The position numbers and the translations under genes are program-made. From Oscillospiraceae bacterium (GTDB taxonomy: Bacteria > Bacillota > Clostridia > Oscillospirales > Ruminococcaceae), in contig JAEDJV010000013.1 in the NCBI GenBank assembly GCA_016296165.1, positions 1 to 32,343 on the forward strand: a stretch of DNA of 32,343 nucleotides. Direction: 5' to 3'. The notes below the pieces were generated by a model. The model was not told the DNA's origin, made no database searches, and worked only from the letters and a program-made list of their open reading frames with translations. Below are positions 11,301 through 18,663 of the stretch, piece after piece; the stretch's first letter is position 1; each line of letters starts with the position of its first letter.

Positions 11301-14300
11301 TATAGGTTATGGAGATACAAGAGATAGCACGAAAGATATAAAGAAAAATATAAATATGAAGGTATATGGTTTCAACGGAAATAATAAAACAATAGATTTA
11401 AATACATTTTTACCGATGTATGGAAAAGAGAATGATATTTATTATAAAAAAACTTTAAATAAAAGTTTATACAATGGACCTGCACTTTTTAATAAACTAT
11501 ATATGATAGATAATAAAGGTGATTATACGACGGTCAAAGAATTTAATTCTGAAACTGATTATCAGATTACTAATTTTGATTTGCAGGGATATATTTCAGG
11601 ATTGACATATTATGTTAAAGACGGTGTTTATAAAAAGCAATATATTCATAATAATAATATTTTCCAGGATGATATGTTTAAGAATTATTATGCAACTGGC
11701 GGAATTGTTTCTTGCGGTGCGGATAAAAGTTACGAGAAATTTTATAACTTTACTAACATCAATCTAAAAAATCTTACAATAGAGTCTACAATCAATGCAG
11801 CCGGATTTGTTCCATTTCTTGATGCCGGAATGCTGTTTTTCAACAACTGCAATGGTGAAAATCTGACTGTAAGGGGTGGCGGACGTGTTGGAGGTTTTGT
11901 TGGTACTGCTGACGGTATCCAACCCCCTTCGGGAATGCACGTAAATGCCAATATTGATGGTGCTTCTACAACGTTAAATAATATCAATATAGAGCAGATG
12001 CATAATGCAGATAATATAAAATTTAATTTTGCCGGAGGTCTTATCAGCAGCTACTGGGGCGCAAATCCACTAGAAGATAGCAAAGGTAATCATGCAAGCT
12101 TTATCTTTAACAATGTCACTGTAACCAGTGATAACGGCAAAGGCTCTTTTATTGGTAATGTAAACGGTAACTTAGGATATGCCGGCGGCATTATCGGAAA
12201 TGATGAGCGTTCTAAGGGTTGCGTTATAATCAATTGTAAAATTGAAAAGACAAATATACAGGCACGATGTGCAGGCGGTATATTCGCTTCAAACAAGCTT
12301 ACTACTACTGATAATAACGATAAAGCGTATCTTCGAATTGTTAACTGTTGGGTAAGCGGTGAAATTGATCCTGAAACAGGTCTTCCCAGGTACAAGATTA
12401 GTGGTAAGGATATTGCCGGAGGAGTTATAGGTTACAATGGTGACCTGGGCGGAACAGATTTTAACCCTAAATTTAAAAATAATACTTATTCATACCAGAT
12501 CGACGGATGTCTTGTAAAGGATTATGCAATTGAAACAAATGGTTATGGATCTTATAGCGGCGCAGGCGGTCTGCTTGGTGTAAATAGCATTGCTTGTACT
12601 ATGGTTAACTCAAAAGTTGAAGGCTGTAAAATTACAAACAATGGAGTTACCCAAGAAAACAGAGGAGTAGGCGGCGTATTGGGATATTCTACTCCTGGCA
12701 AGTCGCTGAAGGGCTATAACATCGTTGTTAGCAATAATAAACTGGAGAGTAAGGCAGTTTCAGGTGATTCAAAGGTGGGAAACCTAATCGGATATGCAAA
12801 CAACAATAACTTTACCATTCAGTTTGCAGGCTATTCCAGAAATGATAATATTCAGATTAATGATAGTACCCAGAAAGATTCGATTGATATTGGTAGAAGC
12901 GGAACTGAAACAGGACAAATGCCTGCAAGTTTTGGAAGTTCCTATCTTGTGTTTGCAGATTATAACAGTGCATGTTCCAATATAGAATGGAACTTTGATA
13001 CAAGTCAGAACGTATCAGGACTGAAAAAATCGGATACTAAAAACGTTTCCAGTATAGGTGATGCGCCTTATGCAACTGTGGAAGATCAGGGGAAAATGGG
13101 TGCTGCTGAAATCATCATGGGAGACTCAGCGGTTCTTGACTCATCAATAACCTCAGATAATAACAGAGATAAGATTGTAGCGAAAGCTATTATCAGCCAT
13201 AATGGTTACAGCGTGTTTGATGCAAATGCAAAGGCGACAGTCAGCTCTCTCCTGAATGCTGATGAAGATGCAAATATGAAGCTTACAACCTATCTGACTG
13301 AATTCGGTGACGACAGCTTGCCCGAAGGTGTTGACGACTTCCCGATTATCGCTGTATCACAAACTGCATCAATCACAGGAGATCTCAATGCATATGCAAA
13401 TGTAGTTACAAATACAAATAAGAATTATTTTGCAAATAAGGATGATTCAGCATATGGATTCGACATATTAAAATGCCAGTATATTGATGGCGACTTTAAG
13501 ATTGTGAATGATAATCCGAGCCTGTCATACAACACCACCAATACCAATATCCAGATGAATGCATCAAATGCTGATACGAATCAGGATGCTCCAACTTTTA
13601 CACTGATAGACATTAAATTCTATGATCCGGTATATCAGGCAAATAAAGAGGTGGCATATCACGTCTACATTCCGGTTGTCACAAAGAACATGATAAAGTT
13701 CAACTTCCGTTCTTCATCTGTATCAGAAACAAGCTATCTGAAAAAAGATTATCAATCAAAGTTTGGCAACAACACAGCAGAGAACTTTGATAACTGGATG
13801 ACCATGTATGTGAGCTTTGAATATCCTGAAAATCAGCTTCAGTTTCTTATAGATAACGGTACTGGCCTTTGCTGGAATAATGACAAAATCGTCAGACTTA
13901 GCTACGACATGGAGTCATCGGCAAATAATACAAAATTTGTGCTGGTAGATCCAAACGGAAACCGCGACCAGGTCTATTATGCGAAGAAGTCATCGAATAC
14001 TGCTGCAGTCACAACTGCGATTGTAAATTCAAAAGCAATAGACACGCTGACCTTTAAAGAGTTTACTGATGTGAACAACGATAAGACCTTTAAACCGATT
14101 GATCTGAATGAACTTGTTACAGTCACATATTCTACAGAATCCGAAGACAGCACGAAGAAAATATACGTGCAGACAACAAAGGATGATCCGGAGGCTTGTG
14201 TATATGCCTATGCCAGCGTAGACAGAACAGGCGAACCGCAGTACTTTAAGAAAGATACATCAAATCAGACAGATCAGACATATGCTCTTACTGTCCATGG

Positions 14301-15684
14301 CAACGCAATCGAGCAGTATTATATCAGCTCCTGCGTAAATGCTTCAGATAATCAGAATAAGGCCTACTATTTCAGTATTGATACTCAGAAGACGCTGAAC
14401 GGAAAGAGCAAAAGCATCATTGACCAAAAGCAGGTGTCCACAGTACTTCTGGGTGACCTTTTCACACAGGAGAACTTCGAACTTACAGATTTAACTTCAG
14501 AAGAAGAGATCTCAACCAGCAATAATGTACTGAATGCAACTGTTGCTACTACAGTTAAGCTGATGGAATCCAGCAATAAGGATTATTTCAAGGGAAAATT
14601 TACAGGGTCCAACTTCAAACTGTACCAGAGTTTTGTACTGTGTCTGAACAGAGTTGACTCTACAGGAAATAATCCTGATAATGATCAGCAGATACATGGA
14701 GAACCAATATGCCAGTTTCCAATTGAAAATACTTTGTTATATGTGGAAGATAACGCATCCTTTATCCAATCACCTGTACATGAAATCGACGTGAACAATA
14801 TTGATACTGGCGTGCAGATAAAATCCCAGTATAGCATAGTTTTCCCGTCAAATGACACTTCTCTTGAAGATGAATTTCCTACACGCACATCGCCTGGGGA
14901 TTTAAGCGGTATCAAACTCTCTGTTTCATCCAATCTGGCATACAATGATTCATCCGGTGTTACATACAGCACCAAGAGTATCACAAAAAGAAATGATCAG
15001 ATAAGCTATCATATGAGTAAGGTGCAGAAGGCCGTTGTTAAAATGAATGCAAAGTCGCAGCTTGACATATATGATAAGTATGGACTTCAAAGCGAAAACA
15101 TGAGTACTCTCGGTATAAATTCCAGATATCTGGAAGATAATTCAACAAGAGAGACTATACTTGCAAATGTCGAGTTTGATTTGTCAAAATATTCAGATAT
15201 CAGCAACGCAGACAAAGTCGAATTTGAGCTTTCCCTGGAACAGAAACAGAATAAAGAAAACGGAGATTTTCAATATAATAAAGTAAATCTTAATGATTAT
15301 CTGAAGAATATCACTCTCAACATCAACACTTCCGACGGGAATCTGACACCAGTCGGAGAATTCAGCAATGATAATAATAATAAGCTGGTATTCGTAAGGG
15401 ATCAGAACGGAAAATGGAGTGCTACCTATCAGGATGAGACTGTATATCTTGATTACTATGAGGATAAGGATATAAAAATATTTACGGGGATTCTGTCATT
15501 TGAAGTCGTTGTCGGAGATGAAGTGAAAAAAATCAGCGGATTCAAATATGCAAATTATAAACTAATTTTGAATGCTGCACTAAAATCAAATGGGAATAAC
15601 TTCGCACCTAATTCATTTGGCGAAGATCATCTGATATACACCAATGCCAAAGTAAATGCGAATTTTGTGAATAACAGTAATTAA
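5314..15684 (+). CDS. giant secreted repeat protein (3,456 aa, GLUG-like/beta-helix repeats)
   Basis: About 3,456 residues in one uninterrupted frame. The N-terminus is a Sec-type signal (basic KRV, then a hydrophobic stretch ending near residue 30). Short repeats of the form [AFYI]-G-G-[LIVF]-[LIVF]-G followed by a turn and a V-x-V strand occur in clusters at about residues 205-540, 750-985, 1660-1720 and 2125-2460. This is the GLUG/right-handed beta-helix style of adhesins and autotransporter passengers. Residues from about 2560 to the end lack these repeats and look like Ig-like or other beta domains. There is no LPXTG motif, no hydrophobic tail and no obvious dockerin, cohesin or SLH module. 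Retention may therefore depend on the neighbouring fibre proteins. AGGAAAGG lies 10 nt before ATG 5314. Adhesion, fibre or biofilm matrix function is inferred. Confidence 0.8.
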   Translation: MKGNNYRRERSVLKRVISVVLAASIFTGYMPESVISDAANKSSGLLKTVHSLTQKLGTSSIQEFIIDDMTDLETLVAKHQPQEYQYATLIFKGSMKGKGTENFKLGSSEYPFKGKIVLGQSTGNTYAIESAIPLFDYICDSVEIVNESNQPMPITFHRILMGDQQNGVPLFANNVVHDTDDGASPATNWQFYLKAWYDENNTMNYCYRNAGLFGTVGEDANVTVMFDNSAYGTNGYDNNFNNSNVYADNGNAGLICGTMKKNANVRVKLTGTNTAFSVESSGDNTHAGKLVGEMDEDASLTLVVDNQSYFDSMNGSVSGKSYAGGLVGYYDKAEYVKVVTSSEGVDTDLLITSKSTVTGTAGAGGLFGYYSNKSEANFDLTKYNITSGCKVKATNAGAIFGYAEAAADITVTGGSLTASGDTVTNFGGVAGKYQAVNDLTSTLFVHDTVFNLSSSLSGTSCYGGVVGLLDDSNSKNDYIKIDNFTHNSSGGYENASAFGGVIGSTGDTSSMIDVGTFKLKTNNVFNGGGIVGVLNKGVLRLSGTTEMSEARAHYTKGAQIVGTRESSLVYAAGTGNDDNAVYNNGWTFNRYINGQYADDIGTWGQVVRVASDSKEGDTIYFDKTNHTVRIAGAELTMDSADDFIRTALNIQLNDGSNSGALCFADTSNSTQNNLLSSNDLKISGTIDLAGTGITGFTRDNGTNSEFKGTLTGENNATVKLAIGEFYGKNVTSPDLSLGKGYGEIFKHQYNALFAKTGTGASVKDITIGGYINNASVIDSNYVAGLAAVVNGGIKLTNVDTEVTINENTVETNHQNQYIGGLIANVSTNNADNIMIEGTAGDLLNINPGINLKGNYANNYYLGGAIGRISSVREFTTTLKNINVAAKISTSSNNNIGDLYAGGVIADIASYGSNDSRTIELNNVTINGTNLAISNVTSHTGGFLGYAWHNTNVVIPENGLTVTGSNTIEANGTAYIGGLLSRATGHWEVQSKGIKVDGMNIKAGGNTGFSVLILDGYNDANAGIYLELLESDSYTLADTDNMEIPSDSTVYDELVAYSGKDVLRNGNGVISIRTNGEYSMDGSKSNGYINVFNQGKLNDKSRYYYNVSEHRNETTGNWALLNWSLNKYACANIRKHFNSPESLSGEYDLKNISYYPIDIDTSLTIGSDVTVRFQGNEIYSTENAGNDKRLNNKASQHYLMHAGLFRNVNNNFTANNLTLSGNVINDATYTGALACGTVSNEVKINGLVLDNLSLKDITGYLLINKIETETGTTFNLSNTSAKGYDADNTPTVAKSLIGKIKGKGINLTFSSIKLDGRKEIADLPDLNSVYNTSKSIFSDSTLIYSYDVDASSTGEYNFSHYDDWGSGKRTVTYGAEIISSVENAGKQKKYYIDNTYKTDDARLYTRPDADPALNDNRESYEDFSTKFLPYVAVSYAAPGATYTYHELKVNVLSNGITEGCGTYNHPYEISSNTDLITVSKVMNKSEYPLKIRLPMYVSGSDSTVNSVDELKSITDTHWCSDADDDGEPDRCAEFTTSGGDYTYTENGTTYTWTREYVSLYIASAYYMITKNFTIEASDNYIGLGVSPAGDTTGKYAFRGVIVGKNDGITITNASSLNSNNTMGLISMSNGCVIRNLKIEVKISESDTYNYNFSSATGYAYNENAPAYGAVINKIMGGDNIIDNVKVTYTYPETANVKAFKISNGTSNYYATIGGYVGCIINGGLMFRNMTDDHIKNFKALKVNNDGAYTNPDYTGETGNINIASEELGLASGKDLQFLYINKFVGRVINGYAINETDRYAYSEDGKYAFASDGVSEGGPRGSGGVVTLHNSRKNYVIPDIDTTSDVKLEFSQKTGSGDYNVVTANDAQSLYILSLITQSGAGCATSENNEYLYNISYCGKEYKIQTCGNGVSASNNKATRLALYDKIGEAATSEDYTLSCGDTINDTKCVPYIIHKYTGSYDGKYPARTLTQRTFFIQLGGSNETFYLPDSFRGIGFIGYGDTRDSTKDIKKNINMKVYGFNGNNKTIDLNTFLPMYGKENDIYYKKTLNKSLYNGPALFNKLYMIDNKGDYTTVKEFNSETDYQITNFDLQGYISGLTYYVKDGVYKKQYIHNNNIFQDDMFKNYYATGGIVSCGADKSYEKFYNFTNINLKNLTIESTINAAGFVPFLDAGMLFFNNCNGENLTVRGGGRVGGFVGTADGIQPPSGMHVNANIDGASTTLNNINIEQMHNADNIKFNFAGGLISSYWGANPLEDSKGNHASFIFNNVTVTSDNGKGSFIGNVNGNLGYAGGIIGNDERSKGCVIINCKIEKTNIQARCAGGIFASNKLTTTDNNDKAYLRIVNCWVSGEIDPETGLPRYKISGKDIAGGVIGYNGDLGGTDFNPKFKNNTYSYQIDGCLVKDYAIETNGYGSYSGAGGLLGVNSIACTMVNSKVEGCKITNNGVTQENRGVGGVLGYSTPGKSLKGYNIVVSNNKLESKAVSGDSKVGNLIGYANNNNFTIQFAGYSRNDNIQINDSTQKDSIDIGRSGTETGQMPASFGSSYLVFADYNSACSNIEWNFDTSQNVSGLKKSDTKNVSSIGDAPYATVEDQGKMGAAEIIMGDSAVLDSSITSDNNRDKIVAKAIISHNGYSVFDANAKATVSSLLNADEDANMKLTTYLTEFGDDSLPEGVDDFPIIAVSQTASITGDLNAYANVVTNTNKNYFANKDDSAYGFDILKCQYIDGDFKIVNDNPSLSYNTTNTNIQMNASNADTNQDAPTFTLIDIKFYDPVYQANKEVAYHVYIPVVTKNMIKFNFRSSSVSETSYLKKDYQSKFGNNTAENFDNWMTMYVSFEYPENQLQFLIDNGTGLCWNNDKIVRLSYDMESSANNTKFVLVDPNGNRDQVYYAKKSSNTAAVTTAIVNSKAIDTLTFKEFTDVNNDKTFKPIDLNELVTVTYSTESEDSTKKIYVQTTKDDPEACVYAYASVDRTGEPQYFKKDTSNQTDQTYALTVHGNAIEQYYISSCVNASDNQNKAYYFSIDTQKTLNGKSKSIIDQKQVSTVLLGDLFTQENFELTDLTSEEEISTSNNVLNATVATTVKLMESSNKDYFKGKFTGSNFKLYQSFVLCLNRVDSTGNNPDNDQQIHGEPICQFPIENTLLYVEDNASFIQSPVHEIDVNNIDTGVQIKSQYSIVFPSNDTSLEDEFPTRTSPGDLSGIKLSVSSNLAYNDSSGVTYSTKSITKRNDQISYHMSKVQKAVVKMNAKSQLDIYDKYGLQSENMSTLGINSRYLEDNSTRETILANVEFDLSKYSDISNADKVEFELSLEQKQNKENGDFQYNKVNLNDYLKNITLNINTSDGNLTPVGEFSNDNNNKLVFVRDQNGKWSATYQDETVYLDYYEDKDIKIFTGILSFEVVVGDEVKKISGFKYANYKLILNAALKSNGNNFAPNSFGEDHLIYTNAKVNANFVNNSN

Positions 15685-15795
15685 GTATATCATTTCATAT
15701 CCAAATATCCCGGTCAGATATTATGCAAAGGCATAGTTCTTCTATATATTACCTATCACACACAATTCATTAAGCAAAATCATCTCATTTAAAAC

Positions 15796-15841
15796 ATATA
15801 CCGGCGGCAGGAATAAAATCTGCCACCGGTATATTATTTTT
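15796..15841 (+). terminator. terminator of the giant-protein operon
   Basis: A long stem pairs 15796-15810 with 15820-15834 (one C-A mismatch) around a 9-nt loop and is followed by TATTTTT. It ends the surface-protein operon. Confidence 0.85.
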
Positions 15842-15921
15842 CGTGAATATTTCAACATTCAGAATTTTCAAAACCACCTGTATCTGTTATCCAGACAAAA
15901 CAGAATATGCATTTCTTCAGA

Positions 15922-15950
15922 ATATATAACAAACTTTATGTGTTATATAT
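15922..15950. promoter_or_regulatory. AT-rich inverted repeat, possible operator
   Basis: ATATATAAC (15922-15930) and GTTATATAT (15942-15950) are perfect inverted arms around 11 nt. The element ends 24 nt upstream of the -35 box of the next gene, a suitable site for a regulator. AT-rich inverted repeats arise easily by chance, so this is tentative. Confidence 0.3.
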
Positions 15951-15974
15951 TTTCATCAAATCCCCCCTATTCCC

Positions 15975-16003
15975 TTGCAATTTCGCCAACTTTGGAGTAT
16001 AAT
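15975..16003 (+). promoter_or_regulatory. promoter of the AAA-ATPase-like/PD-(D/E)XK gene
   Basis: TTGCAA (15975-15980) and TATAAT (15998-16003) are separated by 17 nt. The start codon lies 42 nt downstream. Confidence 0.75.
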
Positions 16004-16045
16004 AAAATGAAAGGTTTATGATATTTGATCATCACGGAGGTGATT

Positions 16046-17656
16046 ATGGTGGGAACATATCTGAACCCCGGTAACAGCAGCTTTGGAAGAATACTGAAAA
16101 CCTGTTATGTTGATAAAACCGGACTGATCGCGATCATCAACGGACGGGTTGATACCGAAGACAGCCTGATTTGCATAAGCCGTCCACGCCGTTTTGGAAA
16201 ATCCTATGCCGCGAGGATGTTATGTGCATATTACGATCGCACCTGTGATTCCCATAAATTATTTGACAAATTAAAAATCAGCAAAGATACAAGCTACGAA
16301 GAACACATCAACAAATACAATGTGATATATCTTGACGTTGCGTCATTTATGTCAGAATTGAAAAGACAGAAGCACAGTATAAAAGATGTGGCCAATGATA
16401 TAGCAGAAACCATAAGAAACGAACTGGTTACTGATAAACCCGAACTTTCCCAAATATCAAGAACTTCAGATTGCCTGAAAAAATACGTTGAGCTTACAGG
16501 AAAAAAATTTGTATTTATAATAGACGAATGGGATGTTGTGATACGTGAAGCAAAGAACGATAATGATACACAGACAGCATATCTTAATCTTCTGAGAGAA
16601 TGGTTTAAAAACGGTAATTTTACAGAAAAAACTGTTGCAGCGGCATATATGACCGGCATTCTCCCTGTCAAAAAGGATGGTTCACAGTCTGCAATATCCG
16701 ATTTCAGAGAATATCCGATACTGAACCCGGCAGAATTTGCAGAATATACAGGTTTTACCGAGCAGGAAGTCCGCGAGCTTTGCGGGCAAAACCAAATGGA
16801 TTTTGATGAGGCCAAAAGATGGTACGATGGATATTCCTTCGAAAAAGCAGAATCCATATACAACCCGTATTCTGTTATGATGGCGATGAAAAGCAGAGAA
16901 TACGGATCATACTGGAAACAGACTTCTGCTGCAGATCCGCTTTTATCATTTATCAATATACAGATTCAAAAAAATAACGGGCAGAAAAACACACTTGAGG
17001 CTGATATCCTAAAATTAACAGCAGGTGAAAAAATAAAAATAAACGCAAGCAGATTCAACAATGATTTCCAGACTTTTAATTCAGAAGATGACGTACTTAC
17101 TTTGCTTGTGCATCTTGGTTATCTTGCATATGATAAAAATACAGGCCGTGTGCGTATACCGAACGAAGAAGTGCGGACAGAGTTTAATGAACTGTTGAGA
17201 GAGCCGCAGTATTCAAATCTTGCTGGTCTTATTATGCAGTCTGAAAAGCTGCTGTCGGATACGCTTGCAGGAAATAGTGAAGCGGTTGCTGAAACTATCA
17301 GAAAAATCAGAGAAACAAACTATGCTCCGTCATATTACAATAACGAGCAGTCTCTACGATATGCTATTAAGTTCGCATACATTGTGTGTATTGACCGCTA
17401 TATGAAAGTTGAGGAACTACCGAGTGGCAAAGGATTAGCTGACGTGGTATATATTCCGAAAAGCGATACAGCACTTCCTGCCCTCGTAATCGAACTGAAA
17501 CGGGACGAAACAGCTGATGCTGCAATAAATCAAATTAAAAAGAATAATTATCCTGCTGTACTCGCAGATCACTATGGCGAGGTAGTTCTTACAGGAATCA
17601 GTTACAATAGCAAAACTAACGAACACACCTGCAAAATCGAACGGATTATTAAATAA
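16046..17656 (+). CDS. AAA-ATPase-like protein with C-terminal PD-(D/E)XK nuclease domain
   Basis: About 536 residues, a typical length for the AAA-ATPase-like (PF09820) plus PDDEXK_9 (PF08011) family. Near the N-terminus are the family's YVDKT segment and the variant Walker A SRPRRFGKS. The Walker B-like strand is FVFIIDEWD. The C-terminal nuclease core shows an Asp in GLADVVYIP followed by the VIELK strand. These proteins are abundant and often multicopy in gut anaerobes; their role is poorly defined and possibly defence- or mobile-element-related. ATG 16046 follows GGAGG by 5 nt; the in-frame TTG 16025 lies upstream of that site. With its own promoter and a terminator before it, it may be an unrelated insertion between the two halves of the fibre locus. 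Confidence 0.85.
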   Translation: MVGTYLNPGNSSFGRILKTCYVDKTGLIAIINGRVDTEDSLICISRPRRFGKSYAARMLCAYYDRTCDSHKLFDKLKISKDTSYEEHINKYNVIYLDVASFMSELKRQKHSIKDVANDIAETIRNELVTDKPELSQISRTSDCLKKYVELTGKKFVFIIDEWDVVIREAKNDNDTQTAYLNLLREWFKNGNFTEKTVAAAYMTGILPVKKDGSQSAISDFREYPILNPAEFAEYTGFTEQEVRELCGQNQMDFDEAKRWYDGYSFEKAESIYNPYSVMMAMKSREYGSYWKQTSAADPLLSFINIQIQKNNGQKNTLEADILKLTAGEKIKINASRFNNDFQTFNSEDDVLTLLVHLGYLAYDKNTGRVRIPNEEVRTEFNELLREPQYSNLAGLIMQSEKLLSDTLAGNSEAVAETIRKIRETNYAPSYYNNEQSLRYAIKFAYIVCIDRYMKVEELPSGKGLADVVYIPKSDTALPALVIELKRDETADAAINQIKKNNYPAVLADHYGEVVLTGISYNSKTNEHTCKIERIIK

Positions 17657-17720
17657 AAGCTCAGTTTCCGGCAGAGTTGTAAACATCTGTGTCTCTGCTG
17701 AACCAGAAAGGAGGAGGAAA

Positions 17721-18488
17721 ATGTCGGACAGGTCAAAGAAACGCGAAAACACTACTGTCGACGGTGTAAGAGCCATAGAACTTATGTACCGGGCAATACG
17801 TCGCACGGATAACGACGTTCTGGCATTTTACCGCACCAATATGCGTATGAACTCCCCTTCCATGGGAACGATGATGCCGGACAGATACCAGATGGTTCTT
17901 GACAGTACAGAAAGGTGTATTTCTGTATTTAAACTGGCTATGATACAGATGATACAGGCTTCAGAAAAATTTTCGGAGCGCGGTATTGATTTCAGCTGGT
18001 GCTCGATATATATGCCGCTTATGCTGCTAAGGAAAAATGACTGCCAGAAAACTGTTTCCGAAATAATATCAGGATACAGCATTTTTCCGGAAAACATATG
18101 CTTTGAACTGCCGTTTTCCCTGCTAAATGAAGAAGACGGCTGCTGTGCCGAATCTATAAAAAATATGCGCAAAAGAGGTTTTCACTTTATGCTTCCCGGA
18201 GTCGGCGGCGATGGATTTCCGCTTATGAAACTGGCAGACTTCGAACTGGACTATGTACTGCTTGACAATAGCCTGACAGATATGCTCGGGGTGAGTGAAC
18301 GTTCAGACTTGTGTATTAAGTCCATTATTTCCTTCATCAGCGAACTGGATGCTGAACCTGTGGCTGACGGTGTCCTGTCGTCGGCACAGACAGAAAAGCT
18401 TTATGATCTGGACTGTTCATTTTACACAGGAGACTATGCAGGAAAATATATGCTTGAAAGATTTATAAGAAAAAAATCTGAAAGCTGA
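17721..18488 (+). CDS. degenerate EAL-domain protein (probable non-catalytic)
   Basis: A 255-residue protein that aligns along its whole length with an EAL domain but lacks the catalytic residues. The EAL strand is replaced by AFYRTNMRMNSP, followed by the usual P-D-RY-x-M (normally P-x-x-F-I-P). The LELTE strand reads CFELPFS, the DDFG loop reads LPGVGG, and the AEGVE strand reads ADGVLSS followed by Q, L and the CSFYTGDYAG ending. Active EAL enzymes hydrolyse c-di-GMP with metal ligands at EAL, DDFG and the later Glu; here these are mostly absent, so a binding or scaffold role is likelier. AGGAGG precedes ATG 17721. No signal peptide or membrane span. Its place directly upstream of the TasA-like/peptidase pair suggests a regulatory input (inference). 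Confidence 0.7.
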   Translation: MSDRSKKRENTTVDGVRAIELMYRAIRRTDNDVLAFYRTNMRMNSPSMGTMMPDRYQMVLDSTERCISVFKLAMIQMIQASEKFSERGIDFSWCSIYMPLMLLRKNDCQKTVSEIISGYSIFPENICFELPFSLLNEEDGCCAESIKNMRKRGFHFMLPGVGGDGFPLMKLADFELDYVLLDNSLTDMLGVSERSDLCIKSIISFISELDAEPVADGVLSSAQTEKLYDLDCSFYTGDYAGKYMLERFIRKKSES

Positions 18489-18502
18489 ACCATATTTTAT
18501 AA

Positions 18503-18590
18503 TATAGTAAACGCAATAAATAAATTGCGTTTACCGGTGCCGATCTGCACGGAGATGACGCAGTCATCGGATGTGCAAGGCAATATAAAT
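18503..18590 (+). repeat. 88-nt structured intergenic repeat, copy 1
   Basis: Identical over 88 nt to 20154-20241. It contains a perfect 11-bp hairpin (18507-18517 with 18524-18534) and a second nested hairpin: TGCAC/GTGCA outside (18546-18550, 18573-18577) and GATGAC-GCA-GTCATC inside (18554-18568). CCGAT at 18540-18544 can alternatively pair with ATCGG at 18566-18570, which would disrupt the inner stem. It begins 15 nt after the EAL-like gene and ends 73 nt before the next start. Confidence 0.9.
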
Positions 18591-18598
18591 AAAATAAT

Positions 18599-18635
18599 TA
18601 TAGTGAAAGTCAAATTTATTTTGACGTTCACTATA
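18599..18635 (+). promoter_or_regulatory. long imperfect hairpin upstream of the TasA-like gene
   Basis: Arms 18599-18613 and 18621-18635 form a 15-bp stem with a single A-G mismatch and a 7-nt loop. No T-run follows, so it is not a classical terminator. It could be an operator, an mRNA-stabilising hairpin or an attenuator element. It lies only between copy 1 of the 88-nt repeat and the gene, not after copy 2. Confidence 0.5.
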
Positions 18636-18663
18636 TATTTATGAACGGATTGGAGAAGGGATT

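Larger units (their letters stand above)
15685..16045. other. 361-nt intergenic region after the giant gene
   Basis: The first 110 nt are AT-rich with nothing I can name. Then come a terminator (15796-15841), an AT-rich inverted repeat (15922-15950) and the promoter of the next gene (15975-16003). No small ORF with a ribosome site was seen. Confidence 0.6.

Noticed and set aside
17670..17702. Possible terminator between the AAA-ATPase-like gene and the EAL-like gene
   Set aside because: Only a 6-bp GCAGAG/CTCTGC pairing with a long loop and no T-run was found.
18503..18590. A c-di-GMP (GEMM) riboswitch next to the EAL-like gene
   Set aside because: I cannot find the conserved GEMM core or its tetraloop/receptor pattern, and the identical second copy sits after the peptidase gene.
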